From: Gammaproteobacteria bacterium
Lineage (GTDB): Bacteria; Pseudomonadota; Gammaproteobacteria; Enterobacterales; Alteromonadaceae
Reading direction: 5' to 3'
NCBI GenBank assembly: GCA_018825965.1
Contig: JAHKAA010000020.1
Location: forward strand, 1 to 64,000
DNA: 64,000 nt
Part shown: one piece after another, positions 56,324-64,000 of the stretch
How the letters are laid out: each line of letters starts with the position of its first letter
How positions within the stretch are numbered: the first letter of the stretch is position 1
Made by a program: the position numbers and the translations under genes
Notes under the pieces: model-generated
Told to the model about the DNA's origin: nothing
Seen by the model: only the letters and a program-made list of their open reading frames with translations
Database searches by the model: none

Positions 56324-57322
56324 ATGAAAACAGGCCGTAACGATCCCTGCCCTTGCGGCAGTGGTAAAAAATACAAACAGTGCTGCATCAATGCGGTATC
56401 AAAACAACATGCAGAAGTGTTTGACGACTTTGCTCAAACGCTGGCGATGAACCCAAACCTGAGTTTGGAAGAATTAAACCTGCTGGCTCAGCACAAAATG
56501 GCAGAGCGTAATAACAGGCCTCATGCTGATTTTTGTGGCCTTTCACCGAATCAAATAGAGAACTGGCTCTATGCGCCTTTGAGCGAATTAGCGCAAGTCG
56601 AAATCACCACACCAGCTGATTTATCCACCAGCCCTGTGATGCGGTATTTAGCTTTGATGCTGGATGAAGCCATACAACAAGGTGGATCTTTTAAGGCCAC
56701 TACCAAAGGCAATCTTCCTGCCAAATTAGTAAAGCAAGCCAGTGAGCTGTTGCCGCACTTTGCGGTAGCCCGGTTTGAAACAGACTCCAGTATCAGCGAG
56801 TTCTGCGGCAGCAATGAAGATAAATTTAATGCTCTGCATTACAGTCGATTATTGGCTGAACTTGCCGGTATTTTTTATAAAAAAACCGGTAGTTTTTACG
56901 TGAAAAAAGCGGCGATAAAACAATACCAGCAGCAGGGCATTAGCGCTTTTTTCTTGCCTATGTTGGAAGCAGCCATTAAGCAATACAACTGGGCTTATCT
57001 GGATGGCTGGAGTGAGCAGGTTAACCTACAACCCTTCTGGCTATTTATGTTATGGCGTTTGCAAAGCCATACTTCTGTCGAAAAGCTTAATGAGGAAGTG
57101 TGTGTCGCATTTCCTGCTCTGCTGCAGCAACTTCCGGATGAGCAGTATTTCTCACCAGAAGAGCAACTCGGAAAAATGATTGAATCGCGTTTTGTGGTGC
57201 GCGTTTTACAATTCTGGGGTTTTGTCACTTTAGACCCCCGACTGTACGTGAATGGGGTGAAAGTGCAAAGGAAAGTGAGCATAGAGCCGCTGTTGGTGCA
57301 GAGTTTCTCATTTACCATTTAG
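56324..57322 (+). CDS. SEC-C motif protein
   Basis: A 332-residue protein opening with a SEC-C zinc motif, NDPCPCGSGKKYKQCC, at residues 6-21. SEC-C is named from the SecA C-terminus, where it contacts SecB or ribosomes, and is found on many unrelated proteins. The rest is helical, with no recognised domain. Stands alone between the 382-aa gene and the recombinase. Confidence 0.75.
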   Translation: MKTGRNDPCPCGSGKKYKQCCINAVSKQHAEVFDDFAQTLAMNPNLSLEELNLLAQHKMAERNNRPHADFCGLSPNQIENWLYAPLSELAQVEITTPADLSTSPVMRYLALMLDEAIQQGGSFKATTKGNLPAKLVKQASELLPHFAVARFETDSSISEFCGSNEDKFNALHYSRLLAELAGIFYKKTGSFYVKKAAIKQYQQQGISAFFLPMLEAAIKQYNWAYLDGWSEQVNLQPFWLFMLWRLQSHTSVEKLNEEVCVAFPALLQQLPDEQYFSPEEQLGKMIESRFVVRVLQFWGFVTLDPRLYVNGVKVQRKVSIEPLLVQSFSFTI

Positions 57323-57443
57323 ATCAGCTTATTTGAAGTCGCAGCTCAGGGCTGCACTCCACTGGGCGATTTAGAATAAAAAGCTCCCTTAAACCTTATA
57401 TAAAACAGTAGTATACGGCGCTGTTTTATCTAAGGTGTCCGTT

Positions 57444-58412
57444 ATGACCGATGTCAGTAGTATCTGTGCCCTTTATCTGAAAATCTGTGAACAAAGAAAA
57501 AATCTGTCCAAATACACGCTCAAAGCGTATCGCCTGGATCTCGCACAGTTTGAATTAATAGTCGGCAGCGACTTGGGCATAGCCAGTATCAGCAAAGTTG
57601 AATTGGCGAACTTTCACCATAAGCTTGTTGAACTTGAATTAGCTCCAAGCTCCATTAAAAGAAAAATTGCCTGTGTCAGGGCCATGTTTCGCTGGCTGGA
57701 ACTTGACGAAGTTGTTCAACTGAACCCTTTTCATCAGTTCAGAGCAGAAATAAAACTACCAAGAAAGTTACCTAAAAACGTCGCTGCATCCGAACTACAT
57801 AAAATGATCCAATGCGGCAAATCAGACTTAGGTATGGCATCTGATGCGACATACCAGGAAGAGGTGCTGCTGCTTGGCATTGAGACAAAAAAATCGCTGA
57901 ATAAGCTTTCTACTTTGATGGCGCTGGAGCTGATGTTATCAACAGGCATGAGGGTTGGGGAGTTGGCCGGTATTTGTTTATCGAATATCGATATAGAGGA
58001 GAGAAAGATCAAAATTCTGGGCAAAGGCGCCAGAGAGCGTTACGTCTATTTACCTGATGCTGACCTGTGCGAACTGGCCAGGGCTTATATCAAAGCAAGG
58101 CAGATGGTTCAGCCCAAAGACAATAACTTTCTGGTGAACAGCAGAGGCTCACCAGCATCTACACAATTCTTAAGAAAACTCATCAAAAACATAGCAACAC
58201 GATCCAGCACTAAAAATAAGGTGACACCTCATATGCTCAGACACAGCGCCGCCTGTGAACTGCTGGAATCAGGCCTGGACATTCGTTTTGTACAAAGACT
58301 ACTCGGTCATAGCAGCATATCTACGACAGAAATCTATACACACGTAAGCGATAGCTTATTAAAAGAGAAAGTCACATTGGCTGATGTAAGGGGACGCATT
58401 ATGAAAAAGTAA
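57444..58412 (+). CDS. Tyrosine recombinase/integrase (XerC-like)
   Basis: A 322-residue site-specific recombinase. A SAM-like core-binding domain (about residues 5-95) is followed by the catalytic domain with Arg in TGMRVGELAGI, HMLRH (His-x-x-Arg), LLGHSSISTTEIYTH (His and nucleophile Tyr). All catalytic residues are present, so it may be active. ATG 57444 is preferred; GTG 57435 also possible. It lies at the left of a decayed island, suggesting a role in its mobility. Confidence 0.88.
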   Translation: MTDVSSICALYLKICEQRKNLSKYTLKAYRLDLAQFELIVGSDLGIASISKVELANFHHKLVELELAPSSIKRKIACVRAMFRWLELDEVVQLNPFHQFRAEIKLPRKLPKNVAASELHKMIQCGKSDLGMASDATYQEEVLLLGIETKKSLNKLSTLMALELMLSTGMRVGELAGICLSNIDIEERKIKILGKGARERYVYLPDADLCELARAYIKARQMVQPKDNNFLVNSRGSPASTQFLRKLIKNIATRSSTKNKVTPHMLRHSAACELLESGLDIRFVQRLLGHSSISTTEIYTHVSDSLLKEKVTLADVRGRIMKK

Positions 58413-58435
58413 GGATAATTAGGAATTATCCTTAC
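58409..58435 (+). terminator. Terminator of the recombinase gene
   Basis: A perfect 12-bp inverted repeat, GTAAGGATAATT/AATTATCCTTAC around AGG, starts within the stop codon and is followed by a T-rich stretch. Confidence 0.85.
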
Positions 58436-58774
58436 TTTTACTTATTTTTGAGCACTTACCAGCATAAAACCTTGCTCACAGAACAGTTCGTAAGGCTGGT
58501 GCTTTCAGAATGGTATTACCCATCTTATGGACGAAGGAATGAAAGAGTAAAGAGTTTTTTCGGCGATCTTTTTTGCAATCCCTTTGTGGTTTAGACGCTT
58601 TGTAGTTGGAAGTCAGAACCCACCGGCACCCACTCTCAGGTTAATTCATAGCGACAAAAAGCTTTGGTAAAGTTTTTTCAGGGTTATACCATAGTCCGCT
58701 ATTTGAATCGGTTTTATAAAACCAATGCCAAGGCATTGATTTTGAACTAACCGTCAACTTATTTAAGAGTAATC

Positions 58775-58846
58775 ATAACCGAAGATCAAAAGAAAAATCT
58801 GGAACAGAAACTGTGGAATATTGCCAACGAGCTACGTGGCAAAATG
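58775..58846 (+). pseudogene. hsdM: N-terminal fragment of type I methylase subunit hsdM
   Basis: Translation gives TEDQKKNLEQKLW then NIANELRGKM, the conserved HsdM N-terminus. The expected ATG reads ATA. Homology stops abruptly at 58846, where sequence of a doc-like gene on the other strand begins. It cannot be functional and records a lost type I system. Confidence 0.75.
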
Positions 58847-58850
58847 ATAC

Positions 58851-59014
58851 GGCAATCTCAAAAACATCGTCTAAATCGTCATAACTGATGGCGGTATCAA
58901 TTCTTGTCAAAGCTCCCTCAAGCTTTCCTTTGTCTGGGTGCAAGGTTCAGTTAATAGGATAAATGCATTGATTTCAACGACCCTGGCAGCAGAGAAGTGA
59001 ATAAGACCAATCAT
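58851..59014 (-). pseudogene. doc: Fragment of a Doc-family (death-on-curing) toxin gene, frame-shifted
   Basis: From an ATG at 59014 the minus strand reads MIGLIHFSAARVVEINAFIL then LTEP. After a frameshift near 58940 it continues HPDKGKLEGALTRIDTAISY and DDLDDVFEIA, a pattern of Doc-type Fic-fold toxins before the catalytic HAFxDGNKR motif. The catalytic part is missing because the sequence ends at the junction with the hsdM fragment. Confidence 0.72.
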
Positions 59015-59060
59015 ATTGACGTCAGGAGTTTGAGGGGGAAAAGCGGAATACTGAAGATAA

Positions 59061-59213
59061 CGGAGGGCCATTACGTAAAACATTTTGCGATGGACTACCA
59101 GATCCGCTCTTTGCTTGAGCTAAGACCAAGCAAAGATCTCAATTTGTACCCACTAAAAGAGTGGATGTTGAGCTAATCTAAACCGTTTATTTTATTCAAT
59201 ATTTTTGACCTGT
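59061..59213. repeat. Duplicated yicC 3' end (att-like, left copy)
   Basis: This copy matches 60930-61070. The parts 59080-59142 and 60949-61011 align without gaps at high identity and include the hairpin TCTTTGCTTG/CAAGCAAAGA. A further stretch near 59186-59213 matches the last codons and stop of yicC with differences. It suggests an attachment site left by integration at the yicC 3' end. Confidence 0.7.
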
Positions 59214-59381
59214 CATGAAGTGTGGGAGTAATTTTTTAACTTTCAAAAGGTTACGTTGCTTTCATCTCATCAAAACCACCACTTGGGTCGCCAGGATGAC
59301 AAGGTGCGGTTGCCGTTTCCCTCATGTACTCAATGTTCATTTGAGTACAAAACCAATAGAAATGACACTAAAAATCAGCTT

Positions 59382-60803
59382 TTATCGCTGCTGCTTCCAG
59401 TCTGTAAACATCTTCTCAGTAATACCCAGTCCAATGATTGACCCGGTGTGAAGTTGTTCTAAATCACTCAGTGCCATGCTTACAAATTTGTCAGCAGAGG
59501 GAATGCTATTGTCTGTGCAGTATTGTTCGAGATACTGAGTCGCTGAGTGCTCATCGAGGTTTTGACGAATAATATGGCCCATCGCAAACTTTCGTGCAGC
59601 TCTGTGCTGCACTCTGTACGCATCAATTTCTCCAAGTGATTCTTTTACAACATAGTACTGCTGACATGAGCGTAGATAAGCCCACTCAAAGAGTTCTAAT
59701 GCCGGTTGCAGCTGATTTGTCTCAAAGAAAAACAGTAATGACTTAAAATAATCTTCCTGTGGTACATCAATAAAACTTAATGGGCACAAGTTGTGCTGAA
59801 TAAAAGGGATATTGCAGGAGAGGCGAGCTGTTCGCTTATTCACATCCTCAAAAGCTTGCAAATAGGATAAATGGATCAACAAGAAAAAGCTTTGTTCAAA
59901 CGGATCACTAATTTGTGCTGCTTTTCGCAGCAGTAGCGCTAAATATTCTTCCAGTTGATGTGGGTTATTTAGCGGCAAATAAGCTGATTTCCCAATAGTG
60001 ACTTCAATCCGCCTGACATTGCCACAGGCAGCAGCGTTGGCTAATAGGTCTTGTGACAGGAGGGCATGAATATTTCGGATTGTAAAAGTGTTGAGAGCAA
60101 TTTCTTCGGCATTTTCGATCAAGAACCCGATAGCTTCTTTGTGATTCATAATCATCACAGTTTCTTCGTGCACTTTGCCTTCGGCAGACAGCCCTTGCTC
60201 AAGCAATCGCTGAGTATCAAGCTTTGAGTAGGTGTTACCCTCCAGTCGGCTAGAGTTGTAAGACAGATCAATTAACAGTCTTTGGCTAATATTTTTTGCG
60301 TAAGTCCCTGCAGCCACTTTGTGATCAAACCGCTTTCCAGCCTCAAGAAGCCGCGTTCGCATTGGTTCAGGGACATAGTGGGTTTGATTAGGAATGTAGT
60401 CATCAACCAGGGCGAACTGATAGCTAGACTTCTTGCGTGCATAAGAAGGGGTGTCTAAATAACTAAGTTGAGACATACCAGCACTTGAAAATATGGGATG
60501 CGAGTCTTCATTTTCGTTACTTGTCTTTATACCCTGGACGGCGCTGTCCTTATCTAAGGCTTTAGAGACATTTTTTAAAACGTTTTTGTCCTTATTAGCA
60601 TAGTATTTGGTGTTTCTCTTTTCACCGACAGTGCTTACGTAACCGTCAGCCTGCAAGTCTTTCATTCGACGTTGAAGAGTTTTTTTATGTATTGATATAG
60701 ATAGTTTTTTTTCTATCTCTCCTAAGCGCGCAGGCGAGCCTAGTTGCTCTAAAAACAATAAAATGCATGCTTTTTCTAGCTGTATTAAGCTTTCTTTATT
60801 CAT
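59382..60803 (-). CDS. Fic-family protein with N-terminal winged helix
   Basis: A 473-residue protein. The first 80 residues resemble a winged helix-turn-helix (ILLFLEQLGSPARLGEIEKK, KTLQRRMKDLQADGY). A linker follows, then a Fic domain with LDTQRLLEQGLSAEGK and the active-site region HLSYLQAFEDVNKRTARLSC, a variant of HxFx(D/E)xNxR in which the residues around the catalytic His differ. Fic enzymes AMPylate proteins or act as toxins. The wHTH and the operator-like array upstream suggest autoregulation. AT-rich, within the yicC island. The ATG lacks a clear ribosome-binding site. Confidence 0.82.
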   Translation of the reverse strand: MNKESLIQLEKACILLFLEQLGSPARLGEIEKKLSISIHKKTLQRRMKDLQADGYVSTVGEKRNTKYYANKDKNVLKNVSKALDKDSAVQGIKTSNENEDSHPIFSSAGMSQLSYLDTPSYARKKSSYQFALVDDYIPNQTHYVPEPMRTRLLEAGKRFDHKVAAGTYAKNISQRLLIDLSYNSSRLEGNTYSKLDTQRLLEQGLSAEGKVHEETVMIMNHKEAIGFLIENAEEIALNTFTIRNIHALLSQDLLANAAACGNVRRIEVTIGKSAYLPLNNPHQLEEYLALLLRKAAQISDPFEQSFFLLIHLSYLQAFEDVNKRTARLSCNIPFIQHNLCPLSFIDVPQEDYFKSLLFFFETNQLQPALELFEWAYLRSCQQYYVVKESLGEIDAYRVQHRAARKFAMGHIIRQNLDEHSATQYLEQYCTDNSIPSADKFVSMALSDLEQLHTGSIIGLGITEKMFTDWKQQR

Positions 60804-60808
60804 GTGGA

Positions 60809-60918
60809 TAAGGACAAAATAGAATAATTGTCTCTAAACTTAAGCGCTATAAGGACATAAATCAAGCTGATAAGGTCATTTTTAGTGGTTTGTCTCTATG
60901 TTCTTGTGAATAAGGACA
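60809..60918 (-). promoter_or_regulatory. Operator-like array of six octamers upstream of fic
   Basis: TAAGGACA occurs at 60809, 60850 and 60911, TAAGGTCA at 60871, and the related inverted form TGTCTCTA at 60829 and 60891. Start-to-start spacings are 20, 21, 21, 20 and 20 bases, about two helical turns, so all sites face one side of DNA. The first overlaps the bases just before the fic ATG. Confidence 0.65.
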
Positions 60919-60929
60919 CTTGAGCTTGT

Positions 60930-61070
60930 AGGACGGGGGATGAAGTAAACATTATACGATGGACTGCCAGAACGAGTCTTTGCTTGAGCCAAGATCAAGC
61001 AAAGACTCTAACCAGCTTTATGAGTAGGGTTTTACTGCAATCTATTGATTTTATTCGATATTTTGCATCT
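60930..61070. repeat. yicC 3' end and terminator (att-like, right copy)
   Basis: The native copy of the repeat. It includes the last yicC codons and a perfect 12-bp hairpin AGTCTTTGCTTG (60975-60986)/CAAGCAAAGACT (60996-61007), probably the yicC terminator. See the left copy at 59061. Confidence 0.7.
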
Positions 61071-61911
61071 GTTCCCGCATCTGTTCAATTAAAACCTTTA
61101 ACTCCACCGCTGTATTGGTGATCTCGGTTGAGATGGCTTTCGAGGACAAAGTGTTCGCTTCGCGGTTGAATTCCTGCATCATAAAATCGAGGCGGCGGCC
61201 TATGGCTCCGCCTTGTTTCAGGCTGTGGCGGGTTTCTTTGATATGAGCGTCTAAACGGTCCAGCTCTTCTGCCACGTCAGATTTCTGGGCTAAAAAGGCC
61301 ATTTCCTGCTCGAGGCGGTTTTGGTCCAGTTCGGCTTTTACTTCCTGCAGGCGGTTGAGCATTTTGTCGCGTTGCCATTGCAGAGCTTGTGGTAAATGGG
61401 TGCGTAAGGTGCTGACATGAGTGGCGATTTGATCCAGACGATCGCGGATCATTTGCTCTATGGCGACGCCTTCACGGCCACGGCCTGCAACAAAGTCGAC
61501 TAAGGCGGCGTCAAAAGCGGCCATCAGTTCGGCTTGTAAGCTGTCGATGTCTTCTTCCTGAGTTTCCATCACACCAGGCCAACGCAGAATATCGACCACG
61601 TTCAGCTGGGCTTTGCCGCTTTGCTCTGCTAATACACTGGCGCTTTGCATCAGTTGTTTAGCCAAAGCTTCGTTGATTTTTAACTCGCCAGCCGTGTTTG
61701 ATGCGCTGTATTTCAGGTTGATTTCCAGTTTGCCGCGGTGCAGTTTCTGCCGCAGTTTGTCGCGTAATAAACCTTCTAAGCAACGAAACTGTTCTGGCAG
61801 GCGGAAATAGCTTTCCAGATAACGTTGGTTAACGGAGCGGATTTCCCAAACGGCATTGCCCCAGCTGGCACGAATTTCGTGGCGGGCATAAGCGGTCATA
61901 CTGTGGATCAT
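61051..61911 (-). CDS. yicC: YicC family endoribonuclease
   Basis: A 286-residue YicC protein, now regarded as an endoribonuclease. It starts MIHSMTAYARHEI, has SVNQRYLESYFRLPEQF and ends with VEELDRLDAHI-like VAEELDRLDAHIKE, then EFNREANTLSSKA and VLIEQMREQMQNIE. The start at 61911 has GAGGAC seven bases upstream; the frame to 62013 is spurious. Divergent from rph, as in most gammaproteobacteria. Its 3' end is the apparent integration site. Confidence 0.94.
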   Translation of the reverse strand: MIHSMTAYARHEIRASWGNAVWEIRSVNQRYLESYFRLPEQFRCLEGLLRDKLRQKLHRGKLEINLKYSASNTAGELKINEALAKQLMQSASVLAEQSGKAQLNVVDILRWPGVMETQEEDIDSLQAELMAAFDAALVDFVAGRGREGVAIEQMIRDRLDQIATHVSTLRTHLPQALQWQRDKMLNRLQEVKAELDQNRLEQEMAFLAQKSDVAEELDRLDAHIKETRHSLKQGGAIGRRLDFMMQEFNREANTLSSKAISTEITNTAVELKVLIEQMREQMQNIE

Positions 61912-62039
61912 AATAGTGTCCTCAAAAAGCAGAATTGCAGCGAGTATACCCAGTTCAGACATGATTCGTCTAATAGATGGCACTGCAAGGGTGAAATCCC
62001 TATAATGAAGCACTTTTAATATCAGGTTGAGGCTTCATC

Positions 62040-62753
62040 ATGCGTCCTAGCGGCAGAACAGCGAGTCAAATTCGTCCTATTACTTTCACCCGTCAATTTA
62101 CGGCTCATGCTGAAGGTTCAGTATTGGTTGAGTTTGGTAACACCAAAGTTATTTGTACTGCCAGCGTGATTGAAGGTGTGCCACGTTTTATGAAAGGCCA
62201 GGGTAAAGGCTGGATCACAGCTGAATATGGCATGTTGCCACGCGCAACTCATACCCGTAACGACCGTGAAGCGGCTCGTGGTAAGCAGGGTGGCCGTACT
62301 ATGGAAATTCAGCGCCTGATTGGCCGTGCTTTGCGTACTGCTGTGGATTTAAAGCTGTTAGGTGAAAACACTATTACTATCGATTGTGACGTGATCCAGG
62401 CCGATGGTGGTACCCGCACTGCGTCAATCACTGGTGCTTGTGTGGCTTTAGTGGATGCATTGAATTTTATGCGCGCTAAAGGTTTGATCAAAACCAACCC
62501 GCTGAATTTTATGGTCGCTGCGGTTTCAGTAGGTGTTTATAAAGGCACAGCTGTTGCCGATTTAGACTACGCCGAAGATTCAAATGCTGAAACTGATATG
62601 AATATCGTGATGACCGAAACCGGCAAAATCATCGAAATTCAGGGCACGGCTGAAGAAGCGCCATTTAGCTTTGAAGAAATGCAGCAGATGATGGAATTAG
62701 GCAAACACGCCATCCGCGAAATTATCGACGAACAAAAACGAGTGCTGGCGTAA
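62040..62753 (+). CDS. rph: Ribonuclease PH
   Basis: A 237-residue phosphorolytic exoribonuclease that trims tRNA 3' ends. Motifs: [14 protein letters not shown] at the start, [33 protein letters not shown] and [19 protein letters not shown]. First of rph-pyrE-dgkA. Confidence 0.96.
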   Translation: MRPSGRTASQIRPITFTRQFTAHAEGSVLVEFGNTKVICTASVIEGVPRFMKGQGKGWITAEYGMLPRATHTRNDREAARGKQGGRTMEIQRLIGRALRTAVDLKLLGENTITIDCDVIQADGGTRTASITGACVALVDALNFMRAKGLIKTNPLNFMVAAVSVGVYKGTAVADLDYAEDSNAETDMNIVMTETGKIIEIQGTAEEAPFSFEEMQQMMELGKHAIREIIDEQKRVLA

Positions 62754-62762
62754 GAGGTTCAG

Positions 62763-63407
62763 ATGAAACAGTTTCAAAAAGACTTTATTGAATTTGCATT
62801 GTCGCGTCAGGTCCTGAAGTTTGGCAGTTTTACGCTGAAATCCGGCCGTACCAGCCCGTACTTTTTTAACGCAGGTTTATTTAATACGGGTGGTGATTTA
62901 GCCCGTTTAGGTCGTTTTTATGCAGCGGCTTTAGAAGACGCTGGCGTAGAGTTTGACCTGTTGTTTGGCCCTGCCTACAAAGGTATTCCTATTGCGACGA
63001 CCACGGCTGTGGCTTTGTTTGATCAGTATGGTAAAGATGTGCCTTATTGCTTTAACCGCAAAGAAGCGAAAACCCATGGTGAAGGCGGCAACTTAGTTGG
63101 CTCACCTTTACAGGGCAAAGTGATGCTGGTGGATGATGTGATCACGGCCGGTACTGCGATTCGTGAGTCAATGCAGCTGATCCAGGCGCAAGGTGCCAGT
63201 TTAAGTGGTGTGCTGATTGCGCTCGACCGTCAGGAAAAAGGTCAGGGCGAACTTTCAGCTATTCAGGAAGTCGAACGCGACTTTGGCACTCAAGTGATCT
63301 CTATCATTTGTTTAAACGACTTAATCAACTACCTGCAAGGCAAACCAGAGCTGGCCCAGTCTTTAGACGCTGTGTCTGCTTACCGTGCCCAGTACGGTGT
63401 GAGCTAA
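62763..63407 (+). CDS. pyrE: Orotate phosphoribosyltransferase
   Basis: A 214-residue enzyme of pyrimidine synthesis that makes OMP from orotate and PRPP. The PRPP-binding motif is [29 protein letters not shown] and [13 protein letters not shown] are characteristic. GAGG precedes the ATG; it follows rph by 9 bases. No attenuator with a T-run was seen in the short gap. Confidence 0.96.
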   Translation: MKQFQKDFIEFALSRQVLKFGSFTLKSGRTSPYFFNAGLFNTGGDLARLGRFYAAALEDAGVEFDLLFGPAYKGIPIATTTAVALFDQYGKDVPYCFNRKEAKTHGEGGNLVGSPLQGKVMLVDDVITAGTAIRESMQLIQAQGASLSGVLIALDRQEKGQGELSAIQEVERDFGTQVISIICLNDLINYLQGKPELAQSLDAVSAYRAQYGVS

Positions 63408-63446
63408 GCTGTTAGCCCGAGTGTGATGCAGTTTTAAGGACAAGCT

Positions 63447-63818
63447 ATGAACAAGCCAAATGGCACAGGTTTTGGGCGTATTATTAAAGCTGCAGATTGT
63501 AGCCGTAAAGGCTTTGCCGCAGCCTGGGTGAACGAGGCTGCCTTTCGTCAGGAAGCGGGTTTAACTTTGGCTGCTATACCCTTTGCCTGGTATCTGGCTG
63601 CTGATTTTGGTCATTTTGCGCTTCTGATGGGCGTCTGGTTACTGGTGATTATTGTGGAGTTACTGAACTCTGCAATTGAAGCCTTAACCGACCGTGTCAG
63701 TTTAGAGCGGCATGAATTATCAGGCCGGGCTAAAGATATGGGCTCAGCAGCTGTCACTTCAGCTTTAGTGTTCGTAGCTTTAGTCTGGGCCGCGGCCATC
63801 TGGCAAAAATTCAGTTAA
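63447..63818 (+). CDS. dgkA: Diacylglycerol kinase
   Basis: A 123-residue trimeric inner-membrane kinase that recycles diacylglycerol. Three helices; the family motif is ELLNSAIEALTDRVS with the catalytic Glu, preceded by NEAAFRQE. GGA precedes the ATG. Its stop overlaps the convergent kinase stop by 4 bases. Confidence 0.94.
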   Translation: MNKPNGTGFGRIIKAADCSRKGFAAAWVNEAAFRQEAGLTLAAIPFAWYLAADFGHFALLMGVWLLVIIVELLNSAIEALTDRVSLERHELSGRAKDMGSAAVTSALVFVALVWAAAIWQKFS

Positions 63819-64000
63819 AGATCATTCTGCTGGTGAGCAGGTTCGTTCACCAGCGGAATAAACATCGCAAAATGCACTCCTTGTTGCACATCGTCGACTA
63901 AATCAATACGGCCATTCAGACCCTGAGTGATCAGGTTATACAAAATATAAGTGCCTAAACCACTGCCACCTGCTTGTCTGTTGGTGGTGACAAAGGGATC
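63815..64000 (-). CDS. C-terminal end of a sensor histidine kinase (partial)
   Basis: The frame enters from the right edge. It reads PFVTTNRQAGGSGLGTYILY, the G2-box end of a HATPase_c domain, then NLITQGLNGRIDLVDD and VHFAMFIPL, and stops at 63815-63817. The kinase core lies outside the window. Confidence 0.85.
   Translation of the reverse strand, partial: DPFVTTNRQAGGSGLGTYILYNLITQGLNGRIDLVDDVQQGVHFAMFIPLVNEPAHQQNDL

Larger units (their letters stand above)
58413..59381. other. Gene graveyard (decayed island sequence)
   Basis: No intact gene is seen in these 970 bases. It holds the recombinase terminator, a short hsdM-like fragment, a frame-shifted doc-like fragment and the duplicated yicC 3' end, all listed separately. 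The remainder, including 58440-58770, gives no clear homology by eye. Confidence 0.7.

Noticed and set aside
57343..57358. Short GC hairpin after the SEC-C gene
   Set aside because: The stem is only about five pairs and no T-run follows, so it is not a credible terminator.
58440..58510. Minus-strand fragment reading about YELFCEQGFMLVSAQK before a stop
   Set aside because: It looks like a protein C-terminus, but a stop codon lies 20 residues upstream and no family could be named, so it was not called as a pseudogene.
58670..58750. Plus-strand fragment reading about VKFFQGYTIVRYLNRFYKTN
   Set aside because: Only about 30 codons between stops, and no family recognised.

Overview
The window looks like a chromosomal segment of an aerobic, motile gammaproteobacterium of the Alteromonadales/Chromatiales type, most like Rheinheimera. 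This is inferred from gene order (pyrE-rph//yicC and gmk-rpoZ-spoT-ridA-recG), Q-rich proteins, moderate GC and a chemotaxis/c-di-GMP/cytochrome repertoire. No rRNA or tRNA gene and no CRISPR array was seen.

Layout. 1-3.0 kb: tail of an unknown gene, a rhodanese, a chemoreceptor and a short-chain dehydrogenase. 3.1-9.7 kb: a tightly overlapped thiamine operon thiC-thiO-thiS-thiG-thiDE-thiF on the minus strand, led by a sigma70-like promoter and a TPP riboswitch. 9.8-11.4 kb: an AT-rich insert with a PIN-like nuclease gene. 11.4-15.5 kb: an FAD oxidoreductase, an SMP-30-like protein, a CBS protein, small unknown genes and an unexplained tandem repeat with RNA-like features. 15.7-18.4 kb: a cyanide-insensitive bd-type quinol oxidase operon flanked by two tiny membrane-protein genes (35 and 38 aa). 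18.6-21.9 kb: a two-component system with a sigma54 activator. 21.9-33.1 kb: housekeeping and unknown genes, including a GGDEF/EAL protein, SelO, cytochrome c, RecQ, RarD and a VOC protein.

33.2-40.7 kb is the conserved gmk-rpoZ-spoT-ridA-recG block. Two solute-binding-like proteins sit where trmH often lies, and an ERIC-type repeat lies against the recG start. 40.7-61.0 kb separates this block from yicC-rph-pyrE and looks like an accessory hot spot. It holds an RND efflux pair; a complete C-protein-controlled type II restriction-modification system with a full C-box and a half-box at the methylase; a predicted cellobionate utilisation operon (LacI regulator, gluconokinase, GPH symporter, GH94 phosphorylase, Gfo/Idh oxidoreductase) with a palindromic operator; two unknown genes; a tyrosine recombinase; a graveyard with hsdM and doc fragments; and a Fic protein preceded by six operator-like octamers spaced 20-21 bp. 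The 3' end of yicC and its terminator are duplicated on the far side of the Fic gene, the signature of integration at yicC. 61.0-64.0 kb: yicC, rph, pyrE, dgkA and the end of a sensor kinase.

The most noteworthy items are the restriction-modification system, the cellobionate operon, the periodic operator array upstream of fic, the yicC island scar with chimeric hsdM/doc remnants, the tandem structured repeat at 14.3-14.5 kb, and the small genes of the quinol oxidase operon.
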